Positions 32,826-47,595 are shown, counted from the stretch's first letter. The stretch is DNA of 64,000 nt from Carettochelys insculpta (GCF_033958435.1 NC_134138.1:79842298-79906297); one strand, 5' to 3'. Program-made: numbers and translations. Notes: generated from the letters alone by a model not told the origin.

Positions 32826-33005
32826 TCATAGACCTGGAAGGGACTTCCAGAGGTCATCAAGTCCAGTCTTCTGACCCTTTGGCAGGACCAAGCACCATCC
32901 CCCTTTTTTTTTCCTTCCTTCTGTTTGCCCCAGATCCCTAAATGGTCCCCTCAAGCATTGAACACACAACCATAGTTGTACAGAGCCAAGCTCTGAGTGA
33001 CTCCA
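32826..33005 (-). mobile_element. CR1 LINE 3' fragment
   Basis: TCATAGACCTGGAAGGGACT and AGAGGTCATCAAGTCCAGTC at the left edge are the reverse complement of the CR1 3' end, and AAGCATTGAACACACAACC further in matches the adjoining UTR. The copy is short and non-coding. Confidence 0.7.
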
Positions 33006-36000
33006 GGCTTGTTTGTGCTCCTGGTTACTACTGTTATACAAACATGAAATAGTCATAACAGAGGTGGAAATAAATCCTTTAATAATACCTTTGCCCATCC
33101 TGTCATTGGCCTCTCTGGTAATATTACAAGGATGCCAAATTATTTCAACTGAGAGTGTGGGGGTTTTATGATGTGGACAAAAGGAACTTTGCATTTTGAG
33201 TGTAACGTTACTGCGACATGAAAATAGCCTCCAAAATATATACATTAGGATGACCATGTACAGAGAGACATTGTATGAGATGTTAAAAGAACTAATACAT
33301 CCACTAACTCCTCTCTCTGTGTGCAGGTGAAGGATTGCTTGCTATAGTAAAGCCATTAGGCTCATGTTATCAAACACAATAGGTGTGGCTGCTCACCAGC
33401 GTACTAAGGAAACAGTCTAGTGAACCACAAAAAAAACAAAGGAAAAAGATGAAAAAGAAGACACTTTCATTGTATTGGGGTTAGAGCTCCAAAATCATAA
33501 GCAGCAGTATAATCAGAATTCAGTAGCTAAGGAAGTACTATGAACGCTTTCCTTATTACTACTTGGGCGAAAGCAGCAGAAGGAGACCTGAAATGGGCTC
33601 GTAGAGTAAATTTTTCCTAATTCATCCCAACTCTTCTAACCCAATCTGTGATTTATTTTTTAGGATTTTTGAAAATAAATTAAATGGCTGACAAATAACA
33701 GTTCAAATCCAGAATTCTTAATGGAATTAAGAACAGGAAATATGACAAGCAGCCACTCAACAATGAAGCAGCAGCTTGACCCTAAAGGACAACAAAATTG
33801 AGTAAGCATCCAAGAAAGAGCTTAATTTCTTCACCAGTTTAAAAATCTCCTTTCACTCCTCCTTTTCTACTCTACCCCTTGCAGTCTGAGAATGTTAACA
33901 TTGTATATGCTGGACTGTATTAAGAAAGTATGCTTCTTATACAAAGGGTGCTTATTTCTCATCATGCTTTGTTTTATAGATATACTGTATCTATTTACAT
34001 GTAGTATACAGTCTCATGAATTCTCCTGTCAATTCTCTGTACTAATAGTACTACAGGGTCAAAAACTGTCAATGTGAAATGCAACAATTTATATTGTCCT
34101 TGTTTACTCTTCATTTTCATGTTTTGAAAAGGCTGTTAAAAGCACAGTTTTCCAAAAAGTATAGCCAGATTGTGCCCATTCAGGAATATATGACTACATA
34201 CTTATCGGGGAAAATACCTCTGCCAATAGAGCACAAGGAAACCATGCTGTAATCATACTAGCATCAAGTAATTTTTTGAAATAGCATGGCTCCTACAATC
34301 CTGTGGATTAGGACTCAAAGACTCCTTGCTGTGGTTTTTGACCACATGCACGAAGACTATAGTTACTATCCACTCCACTTGACATACATAAGTATGAAGC
34401 AATGCAGTAATTGGATTTAGTGCAATATTTCAACAAAGGAGGTAAAGATCTACTGAAGATTTGGATTGTTTATTTTAAAGGATTTATAAAGCAACACATT
34501 TGTAATACAGAATGTGAAATTCATGTTTCCCTTTTAACTAATTTCCTGTCCCTTTTATAATAGGCTTAGTTATCTCTTTTCTCTTTCCAGTGGTAAGTGG
34601 CAGTTCAGCAGTCCACTGGGCCAAAAAGTAATGTAATACAATATTTTGAATATATCGTTGGAAGAATAATGTGTTGATGTTGATACTAATGGAAAACACA
34701 TTCGTTTTTCAACTGGGCTTGACTTTAATAAAATTAAATAGAAACAATGGGTAAAACTCTATCCTCAGTTGCATTCATGCGTCCTCACTGTGAGGAACTG
34801 ACCCAAGCGCAATAGTTATCTATTTGTTTGGTTTGTTTCAGTTTAACATATTGATGTTTGTCTTCCATTGTAATTCACTTCTACAAATCATTTTCATCAA
34901 TGCTCGATAGTCGTTTAATTTGACACAACCACATTCAGTCTCTGATCTGTAGCCAACAGAATTAGAGATGGGAACAGACGTAAAGACCCCAAATCCACAT
35001 AATAGTTAATTTCAGTGAAGACTCAAGATCCAGATCTGAACCTGGATCAATTAGACTCTCTCTACATAATAGAGAGAGAACAAAAGTAAAATGGAAACCA
35101 CAAATTTGACCTGCTCCCTCAAAGTTTGAGAAGTAGGAAGATTTTTGTTTAAAATCAAGAACAGAATAAAGACCTGAATTTTGTGACTTGGGCTAATCTC
35201 TAATAGAAAAATGTCTTTCTGTGGTCATCATTAACAAATGGCTATTTAGGCCCAGATGCAATGGCCAGCAAAATCCAGGGGAGGCTTTCCATTGATATCA
35301 GGCACTTAATGTACATAATATTTACCCCACTCCATGACACGTATTTTTCTATGTATCTGACTATGTATCTTTTCTATGTATCACTGGAATAACCAACAGT
35401 GACATTTAGCCCATTAGCTACTTAGTGTTATTTATGAGTTTTTCAGGATTGCTGTGGGTTCCTTACTTTTCTTTCCTTTTTTTCCTCCTCTCTTCTTACC
35501 TATTTGTACTCTTTAACCTTCTTTTCACAGGGTACCTTATTTTATGCCTGTATTTTTAGTCTTGTGGATTTCTTTCCACATATTTTATTTTATCTTTCTT
35601 TCTCTTGATTCCTATTTTTTCCTCACTTTAGTTTTTGCTTATTCTAACATTTATTGTGGTTTGATATATGTGTAGCCTAATATGGGACATAAATTATATT
35701 CTGAACCATTATAAATTGAATATATATTTTTGTTGGAGAAATATAAAATGGAGATCATTCTTGTTCTGAGAAATGGCAATATAGAAATGGCAGGCACCAG
35801 TTCAATGAATCTTCCATTGCTAAAAAGAAAAAAAAACAATATTCACAGAAAAAGGAGATATAATATCATACTGGGCAGAATGTATTTTTACCCTAAAATA
35901 TTATTCAAATGGCACTGATATAAACTTTACCTAAAACAGAAATATTTGATACAGAAATTTTAAAAGTGAAAAGTACAACATTTGAACAATGAAATACCAT

Positions 36001-39000
36001 CTATTTTCAGGCAGATTCCAATTCATTTACATGCAAAAATATTAATAGGCTTTAAAGCAATTTGTTTACCCTGTTGATCTCTTTCTATGCACACACATTT
36101 TGCACACAAACACATGCATGTACACGTTTCATGAACCAACATCTACATTATAGTTAACAAATTCTGAGCTGTGTACCTTTGGGCAATGAACTTTATTCAC
36201 ACAAAACAGATATGCACACGTGATTTGTGATATAACTTCCATAACTTACATGCACAGTTAGTAGTTGTAAACTTGCACAAGCACAAAAGGAGAGATCAGG
36301 TGATGGATGTCTGTTAAAAATGAAATCCAGTTTGCTATATTCCAATGTCTTTTACCCTGGTTTAAGTCCCAAATAGTTGCATTAGATTCAAGAGATTCAT
36401 TACAGATTGATTTGCTGAGTAGGGAAGAATGTAAGTGTATTTTAAGTTAGGAACATTCTTAAGAGCTTTACTGAATTGAGGTCTTAAGCCAACTCCACAC
36501 AATGGTCACTATTTAGAAAGTCACCATTGCCAATTACTCTGCAGAATCTGAGATACCACTAATTTAAGAATAGGAAATAACCGTAGCATCCCCAGCAGGG
36601 TGGAGAAGTAACTGTGGGTTCTGTGCTCTGGAAACACAATTGCTACAGTGAACGATAACTCTACTATAACTTTTTTCTTATAGCTCTGCCATATTTTTCT
36701 ATATTTTTTTCTTGATCGCTCTCTGTATTACATGTGGCATATCTGTTCTAAACTCCAAGAAAGAAAGATTTTCTACACATGGCAGAACTCCAAACCATTC
36801 TCCAGAAATTTCACAAGAATCATCCATATGGACAGGAAATCTACTGGCAAGAAATTGCAGGTAAAAGAACTATTGGCTGCTGAAAAGCGGTTTTGCAAAA
36901 CCTTCATTGTTCAAGTTTGAGGATATGTTATTAATATGACTGTAATAAAGCAAAGAACTAAATTGGCAGTAATTTACCAACAGTGTGTTCCTATTTTAGT
37001 TTCGCATCCATGAACATTGTGTTAGCCATACTGTGAAGCCAGAAATTGACACAATTTCAAACAGATACTAAATAAAGAAAAATGAAATCTGTGAATTGAC
37101 TAAAACCATGAAATCCTACCAGAAATGAAGATGGACACCATATAGCCCAACTCAAATGAATACCCCTTCAGCTCCAAGAGGTAAGAACATCTACTCCAAC
37201 TTTAGCATACTGTGTTGAGTGACCAGTTAGTGACACCAGTCTCACTCTACGATGTGGTTTGTTTGTTCATGTGTTTATTTGTTTTGGGTGGAGGGGAGGG
37301 GGCGTAAAGAAACTATTGTTTTTTCTAAGGGATAAATCCAGTTTGCCTTATTCCTGAGCAGTACTGGTCAGAAACATTCTGCTAGAACTTTTTTATTGGT
37401 TCAGAATATGTCAATTCTTTGAAATATAAATGCTTCACAAGAGATTATTTGATTTCAGCAAAATTCCTACAGATCCTACCAGGCAGGATTCAAAACCTGC
37501 AAGACTTGAGGTTGCTGACAGAGTGAGTCTACATGGCAATTTGCTCCACAGCCTCAGAATCTGGAAGTCTTGACTCAGAGGTGGGCAAGCAAGTGGGCAG
37601 CAGATCAGGCAGTTGTCTTGGTTCTACTAGAAAGCCATCAAAACCAAACCTTCTCCCTGAAAAGTTTAGATTTAGATGAATCGGTACATTCCACAGCAAA
37701 AATGTTTCATCTGAATTTATTCATTAAACTGGTTTTATTGGCTTTTCCATACAGGGAATTTGTTCAGAAACAACCCCTTACCACCATCATAAACATCTCT
37801 GAACTTAATTGAGCCCAGCAGACACAGCCCACAGTAAAGGATGCACCATCCAAGCAGCAGCACCTGCATACATTCTGCCTCCAGCATACAGATGTTATTA
37901 CATCACTCTCTCTTCCCCAGCTCACCAATGCATGGGGGTGTGTAGCCACATTTTCTCCACCCTGTCACTCCCTTTGGGTTCCTACATACACATCCCAAAG
38001 GATGAACTGCAATCCTACCCAACGCTGAGCAAGTAGGGCATTGCGAAAGTCCCCTACATTCTCCCTGACCTTGGCCACTACCACCACCACTGTGCAACAA
38101 ATGTCAGAGCCAAGCAGACTGTGCTCTGTTACCAGGACTTCAAGTCCCAAAAAAACAAGAAAAAAAGAAAAAAACACACTCTTGTAAGGAAATTATTGAC
38201 CGTCACCAAAATGCTTTTGGGGGGATCAAAATCTCGCTGTGCAGCTTATCCTGATAACTGTTGTACGAATATTATTTCATATCAACACAATCCCATAAAA
38301 CAGCAATTACAGAAACTCCATTTTGGCTACCCTACTGAATTGTTGCATCACTACCATACACGACTTGCTGCCTAGTCTGCTTTGTGAGTTACTGTACATA
38401 TCAAATTCTGCCCTCTGACATACAGACAGACTTCATTACCATGCAAGGGCAGCCACATGCTCATATCTGAGATCACAATTTGGCCCATTTAAATGTCTAA
38501 ATATGCAAGTTGGTTGGTGATATTTGAGAACTGACAAAGCTCTGACACTCAACTAAGATTTTGTAACCAGTGGAAGATTTTCTCAGTCTGTGAATATAAA
38601 TGTTTGTGGGCTGACATGTGCTCTTGTATGAAGACAAGTTTTGTATATTTATTGCATGGGATTGCAAACAGCATTAGTATAACTCTGGTTCCACTACTGT
38701 CAATAGGAGCTTTACATTTTTTTCAATGAAAGCAGAATTAAATCAATAGTGTGTTTTAAAAAATCCCACCCACTGCATTTTATCATTGGTCGTAACAAAA
38801 AAAAACCTAAGAAAAGTAACTGTGTAACTCTCATCTACTCACTAAAAGCCCACATTTTTAAAATGGAAAATGTTGGGGTTTTTGTATATTTTCTATTTTA
38901 ATGACTTCTAAAAAACTACCAGTTTCTTGACTATTGTTATAAAATATGTTGAAATTAACTATCTTATTAAACAGAGAAGACATATCAAATACCCCTCCAT

Positions 39001-39092
39001 GCTTCTGATATTTGATACCTGACAAGAAAAAAAAGTCTCCCTTTCCTTTATAAATAATATAATTCAAAGATCAAGTTCACTTGATTAGAAAA
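33006..39092. other. Unrecognised AT-rich sequence
   Basis: About 6 kb with no gene, RNA gene or repeat that I can classify. ORFs are 60-80 codons, AT-driven, and without domains. Confidence 0.3.
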
Positions 39093-39173
39093 TCAGTCCA
39101 TCTGGAACAAAATCATCACGTCCTCTGTGGCAATAAAGACACAGTATTCACTGGGCGGCAGGTTGGCGGAGGG
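39093..39173 (-). CDS. Possible terminal host exon (hypothetical)
   Basis: On the minus strand GAATACATTTTACAG could serve as a splice acceptor, followed by a 26-codon frame starting PSANLPPSEYCVFIATED and ending in TGA at 39095-39093. The patch is more GC-rich than its surroundings. The frame is also open upstream to 39251. Its phase matches the candidate exon at 39767-39908. I do not recognise the protein, and a short open frame can arise by chance. Confidence 0.2.
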   Translation of the reverse strand, partial: PSANLPPSEYCVFIATEDVMILFQMD

Positions 39174-39766
39174 CTGTAAAATGTATTCATCATTTTGTAA
39201 AACAGGACAGCCATCCATAATCATTTCCATTTCCAGATAATAAAAGGAGCGTCACATTTTGCAAATATATATATAAAAAAAAAAAGTCATCCGTTAAAGC
39301 AGTACAGCTGTAACCAGAAATTCAGTCCACTTGTGGTTTGAAGTACTCCACGCCTACTGTACATACATACAGCATTGGTATCATTAGCATAGACAACAGT
39401 TTGTTTCCAATTTGGCTGAAGGTAATGAAATTATCCCCCAAATTACCATAAAGTGGAACAAATAATACAAATGTGAGCCTTTTTTTCTTAAGCGTAATGC
39501 GTACAGCTTTTAGCTATTTTGATTAAAAGCAAAGCTTCTGTTTCACTTAGGCACTGTTTTGACCTCAAGTAGATAAAGAACATTAAATGACAAACATTCA
39601 GCAAAGAGTTACTGTGTTCTTCTCCCTCCAACTCTGTTTACATTAGGAAATCTACCCAGGGACTGAAGGGAAGGGGAAGGGGGAGGCGGGAGGGCTGCCT
39701 TTCATCGACTGTTCTCAGTTCCACTGGCTCCAGCTGAAGCTGGCCCCTGTTTCTTAGTAAGCTTAC

Positions 39767-39908
39767 TCCACTCCAGATGTGCCTCGGCTCCAGCGTGGCT
39801 GCCATGTACAGTAAATCGGCATCTGAGGGCTCGTCAATCTGTGGGGTAGAGTAATTGTGGTCTCGCCAGGCCGCCCCACTGGCACAAACAGAAATTTGTG
39901 CTGCTAAG
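39767..39908 (-). CDS. Possible internal host exon (hypothetical)
   Basis: A strong minus-strand acceptor (CTCCCTCCCTTTTCAG) precedes a 142-bp segment with only one open frame, LAAQISVCASGAAWRDHNYS and onward to MAATLEPRHIWSG, followed by GTAAGC as a donor. The frame ends in phase 0, compatible with the exon at 39093-39173 across a 593-bp intron. The segment is GC-rich within AT-rich DNA. No family is recognised. It could equally be a conserved non-coding patch or chance. Confidence 0.25.
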
Positions 39909-42900
39909 CTGAAAAGGGAGGGAGAGAGAACAGAGGAGGGGAAAATGTGGAAGCAGTGTGTGAAAGGTGAGGGGACAGTAGGTGTTAGTTCCCAACAGAA
40001 AAGGAGGAAACAAACACTAACAGCCAACGTGGGAAATGTGCTTAATGCATTTGTAAATGTACTGTTTTTCACTTTAAAAGAAAGGGGAATGCTGCGTATC
40101 ACTTGAAAATGCTAACTGCCTATAGGTCCCTGAGGATATACTGCTTTAGTACAACTTGTAACTGGAGCAAGAGCAACAGAAAATGGCCTGGAAAACACAG
40201 TCAATTAGTCCTTACATACAGATTGTAAAAAACAAGAGAGAAATACCCTGTGAAAAACTGAATCCCTCCTGTTTGTGTCCCTGGAAGGAGAGCATGAAAG
40301 AGAAGAGGCCATGACGTCTTCCAATCAAAGCGTGACGTACAAACCAGCCGGTGCTCTGATTCAAAAGCATGTAGGGTTTCCTGATTTTCAGATTTACCAT
40401 TTGCTGTCATTGTAAAATACAGATGGCTTCAGTGAGCCGGCAGTTTGCTTTGGAGCTGACCCCAGTTGTGCAAAATCCAAGTTGGACATTTATTTCTGAT
40501 CTCCTGCTGCCTACACAGTCATTACTAACTGAGTTACCAGATAATAAGAAAGGGAGAAAGGGAACTTTTTATTTATTTATTTTTATAGTCAATTTTTTAA
40601 AGTTGACTGTAGCTGTGTTTACTAGTTGCTTACTGAGGGTTATTTTTAATAGCTATTCAAATGAGCAACACATTGCGGTTTGGTTTGGTTTTCCTTCTGG
40701 TGCAAATTTTAAGAACATTAACTTGAAACACTAAATGAAGAAGGGTCACTTTTATTTGCAAAGAAGGACCTCATGGCAGACAACCCTGGGTAACTAAGGA
40801 TAGATTTTCATCTTCAGTTTTACTACTACTATTATTATTATTATTATTATTCCTAGTACACCCAGTCAAGGATCATGTGCCAGTTGTGCTAAGCACTGTA
40901 CACACAAGTAACAAAGAAGATAGTCCCTGTCCAAGGAGCTCAGGCTATGGATATTGTTTGCACACAAAACAAGTAGCAGCACCATTGGTGAATAGCATGG
41001 CATCAGAATAGCCAATAAAAAGCATTCCAGGATCACAAAGCAGGCTCTAAAAAAACATGAGGTTGCCTCTAAAATCAAGAGGTTTTTTTAAGCATAAATT
41101 TAGCATTTGGGCTTCGTTCTTGAGCTTTTAGAATTCATGTTTGTAAGCGTTTCTCCACAATCCTCAGAGCTAGAAATTTGCCTTTTGAAAAATGAGTGCT
41201 CTGATTCTCACATAATTATATGATTCCTGAAAGTAGGACTAAACAGAACACCAAACATCACAGAATCACAATGAAATCGTAAGACCTGGCAACATGGCAC
41301 TCGATGACAATAAAGCAATTCAGCCTTTGCTCTGCACTGTCAATGGAACATTTAAACTCACTGAGTACGAGAGTAAATAACTTATTTTGCAAGTTGCTGA
41401 GCAAAACACTAAGGCAGGCGATTAAAGTCAATGAGACTATTCATATGCTCAAAGTTAATCACACCCTTCCATGATGAGGCACACTTCTTGTCTCTTTTGT
41501 TAGAGATGTAGCCTGTGCTGCTTGGGAAAGGCCTCGATCCCCCTTGCTTTGCATCTTATTTACAACAGAAGTGCAAAGAGAAGAGGTGTGATGCTTCCAT
41601 CGCAATGGTGAGAATGTTTTCATCGGCAATAATTAAAATTAAACTGAGTCATAGTAAATGTATAAGAGGGATTGATCTTATATTGGGAGGAACATAAACT
41701 GGGTACCCTAACAGGTGCTTTTAACCACTAACATCTATATGAAAAGAGGCTACGCTGGCACTTTGCATTAGCCTATTTCCTCAATTCTTTTTGGAATCTG
41801 ACTTGTCCCACCTATTTTTAAACCATCAGTCCCAGAGAAAGTGGATATTTGGGAAGAGACAGGGAGCTTCGTGTTCTTAAGTCATCCATGGAAATAATGG
41901 CAACAGTTTGAGAATAAGTGAGCACAAACCTGATAATGACTGTCTCCAGAATACATTATGTGATGGTAAGATGAGAGGAGACAGTGCTAAGTGACCGTGG
42001 AAGAACATATCTAGTAGCTAGGACACAGAGAGTGCAAAGCATGAAGAGGATGTTGAAAATTAATCATTGAGACACAGCCAAGCATAAGAGCAACAAGTGC
42101 AGAGTCTGCTCTGTCTGGTATGGTTATAATCTAACTTTTTATTTAAGAGGTCAGTGACTCCCACACTCCTATTACACTCCTCCCAACACCCTCCAAAGGG
42201 GTTTCTACCACCTTGGTTTTATTCATATTTGTATATTAAAAACACACATCATAAAAAATCAAGTCTTTGTTGTATATGTTTAGCACAAAGGTTTATTTCA
42301 GCCTGTCAAGTGTACATTCGCAGTCACAACACTTAGCATGTCAAATCTGGAACCCACCCACGCGATCCCAAGGGAAATGGTCCACTGAAGGTCTAATGAA
42401 AATATTATCTGATAATTCCTACTTCCTCAAATAGTTGCCCTGAAATTAACATAGCTGCTTGAGCTGTGCAGTACTGCACAGACCGAACCAGGGTATCAGC
42501 ATCTGGGCTTCAAAGAACTATACTTAACATCTCTAACAATAAGGTTCACAAAGGCACTTAGGGAATGTGAAGTCATAACACCTAACTCTTAGGCACCTAG
42601 AAGATCAAGGAACAACAAAGGAAGTCACAAAACCCAGGTTAGGCACTTTGGCTCCTTAAATTGCAATTCCCAAAAGCCCATGATAGGTGGTAATCTGGCT
42701 AAACTAGCCAATGGGAGATGCCAGCCAGTGTCTCTGCTGAACCCTGCCCCTCTGTGACAAAATGGGAGGTTTTTTCATAAAGTTTTGCATAAATACTGTA
42801 TGGGCACCTCTGTTTCCCCTGTGTGCTTTTAGGCATCTATGTACTCTTGTGAATCTAGTCCTAATCCCTTTTCAACCAGGCATAACTAACATCAGCCTAC

Positions 42901-44445
42901 TATTTACTTCATGTTTACTTTTTTGTACATTTAATTGCTCTTGAAAATAAAAGGAAGAACAGCATTTGCCAAGCATTGCTCAGGCAAAGGCTGTGCAGAG
43001 TTCCCCATATGATTCTGCTAAAGTGCTTTGCTACTGACCCCCAGTGCCTAGATCAGTTGGGAAGATTATTTTTGTACCTATGAATTTCCACTCGGGAATA
43101 AGATAAGACCAGTAAATTCAGGGCCAACCTGCAGAACAGATCTGCAAAAGGTTGTGGGGCACATGGATCCTTCCCCACCGAGTACCTCAGTGCAAAAGTC
43201 TCACACAATAGTAGATGCCAAGAAATACAAGGATTGCTTACTCCAGACACACACAAAGAGTCAAAATTCCCAACGCATTGTCTCTTCAGTGGTTTGAACA
43301 ATAATGTTTTAATCTAAAGTGGCTTGCAAGAGTAGTCAGACTATTTGATTGAAATTACTAGTGCATTACAGCACAAAACTTTGGACTGTTCTGACAGTTT
43401 ATAAGTGATTTATGAAGGTATGTGTCAGTTCATAACACATTAAATGATTCTAATACATTCATTGTGGTGCTCTCGACACCTGCTGATAAATTACGTGAAA
43501 TCTGCACCAACACAGTATTAGGTAATGCACCAGAGTTCAATGGTCAAAACATCCTGTTCTTTAACTTAGTGACTCTCTTTGTGATCTTACACAAAGGCAG
43601 ATAAAAATAATAGCGGCTGTTCAAGTGCCAAACTTACATGGTTATATAGTAACATGGTTATGTTTATTGAAATACGATTTGAAAGCCTCTTCTTTCAGGA
43701 CCGTTTTTATTATATCATTAAAAAAGGAAAATGTTTCACTTCTTTCCCAGTCTTCATTTCTGATAATTTTGCTGGAGACACAAAAGTAGCATTCTCTAAT
43801 TTGATAGAGGCGGGGTTAAGCCACACTGCTCATTTTAGCACACTAGTTAGTGCATGTGATTTTACCGAAGATGGGAATTACACTTTCCGAAAGGTTGGGG
43901 AGGAGTACTTTGAGGTCAAAGAATTTGTTTCAGCATTTCATTAAGACAGAGGCCCTGAGCAAAAACCTGAATGACAATCTAGATTTAAATTTTGAGCTCT
44001 TTTGAAGTTTGGAAGCTTATGTCAGAGACCGTTTGTCTTCCATCTCTAAACATGGAATTTATGTTGTAGCTGGATTCTGTGCTGGGGAACAAAATTTCAA
44101 AAGCTACTTGTGGCCTTACGTAGACTTCCAGGATCTTATTATTTAACCTATTTGTATTACGGTTAATCCTAAAGACCTCAAAAAGTTTGTGCCTTTTTGT
44201 GCTAGAGTACAAGCAAACACATAATTAATGACTGTTACTGCCCCAAAGAAGTCCTTTGGCTCCAATCTGGCAAACAGATGCATTTATGCAGACCTTTATG
44301 TCCATGTGAAGTAGTACTGTTACAGATCCCTTTGTGTCAGGGCTCATAATTTTAGCTGACCTCATATGCATCCTCAGAAAGCTGTAAATGGCCATCTTCT
44401 CTACTCACTCCATGAGGAAATTATCATTTCTATGGGAAAGCAGAA
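39909..44445. other. Mostly unrecognised, with an ancient repeat and (TTA)n
   Basis: A TAC/TTA microsatellite lies at 40821-40850. It is followed to about 40950 by GTGCTAAGCACTGTACACAC and TAGTCCCTGTCCAAGGAGCT, resembling an old interspersed repeat of sauropsids (CR1/L3-like 3' text) that I cannot name with certainty. A 96-codon plus-strand frame at 43654-43944 has no domain. Nothing else is supported. Confidence 0.35.
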
Positions 44446-44640
44446 TGTTCATAGCACATTGGATTGGAAGTCAAGAGACCTGACTCAGACAACATACCAG
44501 TGGATTGTATTCCAAGCTTAGCTACTCATCTACTGTCTGACTGAATTCTCCATGCCCCTGCTTTTCAAGCTGTAAAATGTAGATAAAGATACGACAGCTT
44601 TGTAAAAAGTTTGAAGATCATGAGATTACAAGCACCCCTC
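44446..44640 (+). repeat. MIR-like SINE remnant
   Basis: The order GGATTGGAAGTCAAGAGACC, then TACTGTCTGACTGAATTCTC, then TTCAAGCTGTAAAATGTAGATAA follows the MIR pattern (GACTCAGGAGACC, ... CTCAGTTTCCTCATCTGTAAAATGGGGATAA). Divergence is high. Confidence 0.45.
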
Positions 44641-47429
44641 AGGAGTAATTATCATTACTGGTGGAAGGCCTTCTCCATGATAAAGTGGCAGATCCTCAGC
44701 TGACCCACATCAGCACAGCTTCTTTTGATTATAGTAGTTTGGTCCCAAAAATACAATACTGATGCTTATGGATACAATCTATTTACTTCACATGAAAGCC
44801 TTTATTATTTCCTATGGACACCTATGTTCTAGAACTGCACATCAGGGGAAGTAGTCATCCTAATGTTTTGCAGATAGCAGATGGAAAATGTGATGGGAAA
44901 CTAAAACCCAAAGATATTATTCTTATACTTTAATTGCCCTGAACAAAGATTAAGTGGTTTGACAATAAAACAGACATCAAAATCTCATTGCATTCGTGTC
45001 ATTCTTTCTTTCTTTTTTCAAATCTTCAGCTGTCTTCAGGGGCAGAACCTTTCTTTCTTCCACAACTGATTTTCTTCTCAAACACAAAGCAGATTTCAGT
45101 AATTGTCATTTTATGAAAGAAAGCAAAAAAAAAATCTTATTTTATTGCGAGGAAGTAAGCCATAATTGGTAGAGAAAAAAAATCTTCCTCATGTCTCACG
45201 AGGTAGTTCATTAGAATATTTGCAACATTGCCTGTTTCTGCTTTGGAAGCTGGCTATTAATTTAAGAAATGGGAATCTACTTAAGCTCTGAAATTTTTAT
45301 TTAAATCCCCCAAAGAAGTGACCCAATTTTCGAATTCTTAGCATCCATCAGCACTTTTGAAAACCAGCCCATTTATTAGGGATCCCAAATATGAATTTTT
45401 GATATACAAAACCTAGGCCTGAAACCCTCTAAACATCAAATTATTCTCAGGGTCTTGACATATGCTTCTTTTATTGGCTATGAAAGATTGATGTTGCCTT
45501 GTGACTGCTTGCTGATTAACACATTCCTGTGGTTGCCTAATTAATAAGGGGACTGCATTGTTAAAACACTGTTTACACAGAACATTTGATCCTCTCGCTC
45601 TCTAAATCAATTAGACGTGCCTTCTTGCCTGCATTCTCCAGCCAGGGCAGTACTTTATTTTTCACCTGAGACCAGAATTCCAAAGCCATGTCACCTCTCA
45701 GAACCACAGGGTGTCTTGTAAACGGCATGTCCCTATCTAATGTATAACAGAAATTCAATTCAAGGGATCTTATGAGGAATTTCTCCAGCTCTGGAGGAGG
45801 CTGACCAGCAATGTGACCCCCTACGAAGACAAGAAAGAAGTTCCTTTTGACAGCTAGAAGAAACTTCTTTATTTGATATGCATTCTTAGATGCTGTCTGC
45901 TCTCTATTAGCTGATGTAGTGCAGGCCTATTGCCAGAGATCCAGACAAGTCTGCGGTACTGATTTTGACAATATACCTCATGCCGCTCACATTGCCTTAC
46001 CTGAGAAAGGGAAAAGTCAAGGAGAGCAAGTGAAAATCAAAGAGCCAGAGACCTACCTAAAGAACAACCTTATATTCAGAAATGTCCTAAATTCATCCAA
46101 CTCAATTGCCCTGTACACGCTTTATATTTGATAATTTTAATGCTTTATTACCCCTCTGGAAACAGACAGATCCATATTTTCAACTGCAGGCAGCTAAATT
46201 TTGCCCCTAAACTAGGTGGATACACACACAAAGTAATGGCATATGAAAAATATATATTGTGCATAAAAAAATAAATAGTTGCATAAAAATGAAAGCATTA
46301 GGGTGGAGAGATTCATGTGCCATTAACTTATTTTCAGCTTTCAATTGTGAGTACAGTATTTGCTTTGGGTACAAAGTTAACCATTTGGGGAACAATGGTA
46401 CCTGTTGTGTGAGCAAATTATGACTGAATAAGGGCCTGTATTCATTTGCACAAACCAAGGGAACACAAATAGCTAATGAACCCATACACACCCTGCAAAG
46501 GATCCCATACACTTTTGACTTGTGCTTTGTTAATCCTACCTCTGTTTCCACCTCCCCCTTAGTGGGGCCACAGCACTATCTAGTAAGGCTCCTTGGGTCT
46601 AAAGTCAGTGGGCACGTAGCTTCCTCCAAGTCCAAGGCTCATGAATGCTGCATTAACTCATGGCTAAATGTGTAATTCGTTGGCAGAATTTTGGTTATCT
46701 ATATTGGGAACATTTCACACAGAGTGTTTAGCTATTCAAAGGAAACCAAAGAAAATGTAAAATGCAATGGCTGCCAAAGCTAGGAATCTCCCTAAATACT
46801 GTCATTCCTTATGTACTTACAGCCTGTATATGCATCCCTCAGATCTCTGAAACCTACTCTCCTCCCTGTGCCTAAGACATTAACATTTTTATTTACGCTT
46901 TTAGAAGGAAGGGATAAGAAACAGATCATTTCTGTGGTATTTTCCAGATACAGTCCAGTGTTGTCTACATTCATTACAAGCTTTTTTATGTTTACTTCTT
47001 CTTATTATTCAGTGTATCTAGTCAGCTGTATCTCTCTGTGGCACATCAACTAATATATGTTATTTCGCAGACAATTTTTCATAATCTGATACTTTCAGTT
47101 TGCTTTACACTAGACTTGGAGAGAAGCAGCATGGCTTTATAAAACTGCAAAGAAATGTTTAAAAACCAAATCAAAAATAAGAAAAATGGGGCAGGAAAGG
47201 TGACAAAACAAGTTAGCTGTACAACAGGTCTGATTTATATGGCCAGAGGAGAGAGATTTCCATTATGCCAGGTAAATATAATATATGCAAACTAAAGCAA
47301 AAGATAGTTCTGTGAACGGAAAATGGTCAGCTCTAACATGGAGATATCCTTATACAAGCACACTTAGGAGTAGACCTGATGGCCTCCTTGGGCAAAATGC
47401 CTTAATGCAATTTCTTATTTGTTAACACC
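44641..47429. other. Unrecognised sequence
   Basis: No gene is supported. The minus-strand frame at 46207-46551 (114 codons) is AT-rich with no domain. Confidence 0.3.
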
Positions 47430-47545
47430 TATATACTATGTTTGTTCCAGGATATGAAAGCAGATTACAAAGATGGTTAGAAATTATTAGTCCATTTTAT
47501 AGAAGAGAAAACTGAGGCAGAGAAAGATTATGGTCAACATTTTTA
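47430..47545 (-). repeat. MIR-like SINE remnant
   Basis: AGTCCATTTTATAGAAGAGAAAACTGAGGCAGAGAAAG is the reverse-orientation MIR middle (CCATTTTACAGATGAGGAAACTGAGGC). Only this part is clear. Confidence 0.5.
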
Positions 47546-47595
47546 AAAATGGCCACTAATTTTGGGGTCTTTAAGTTGATCACCAAAAACAATGA

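Noticed and set aside
43654..43944. 96-codon plus-strand ORF in AT-rich DNA
   Set aside because: No domain, no splice context and no codon signature. Length is within chance for a 64-kb window.
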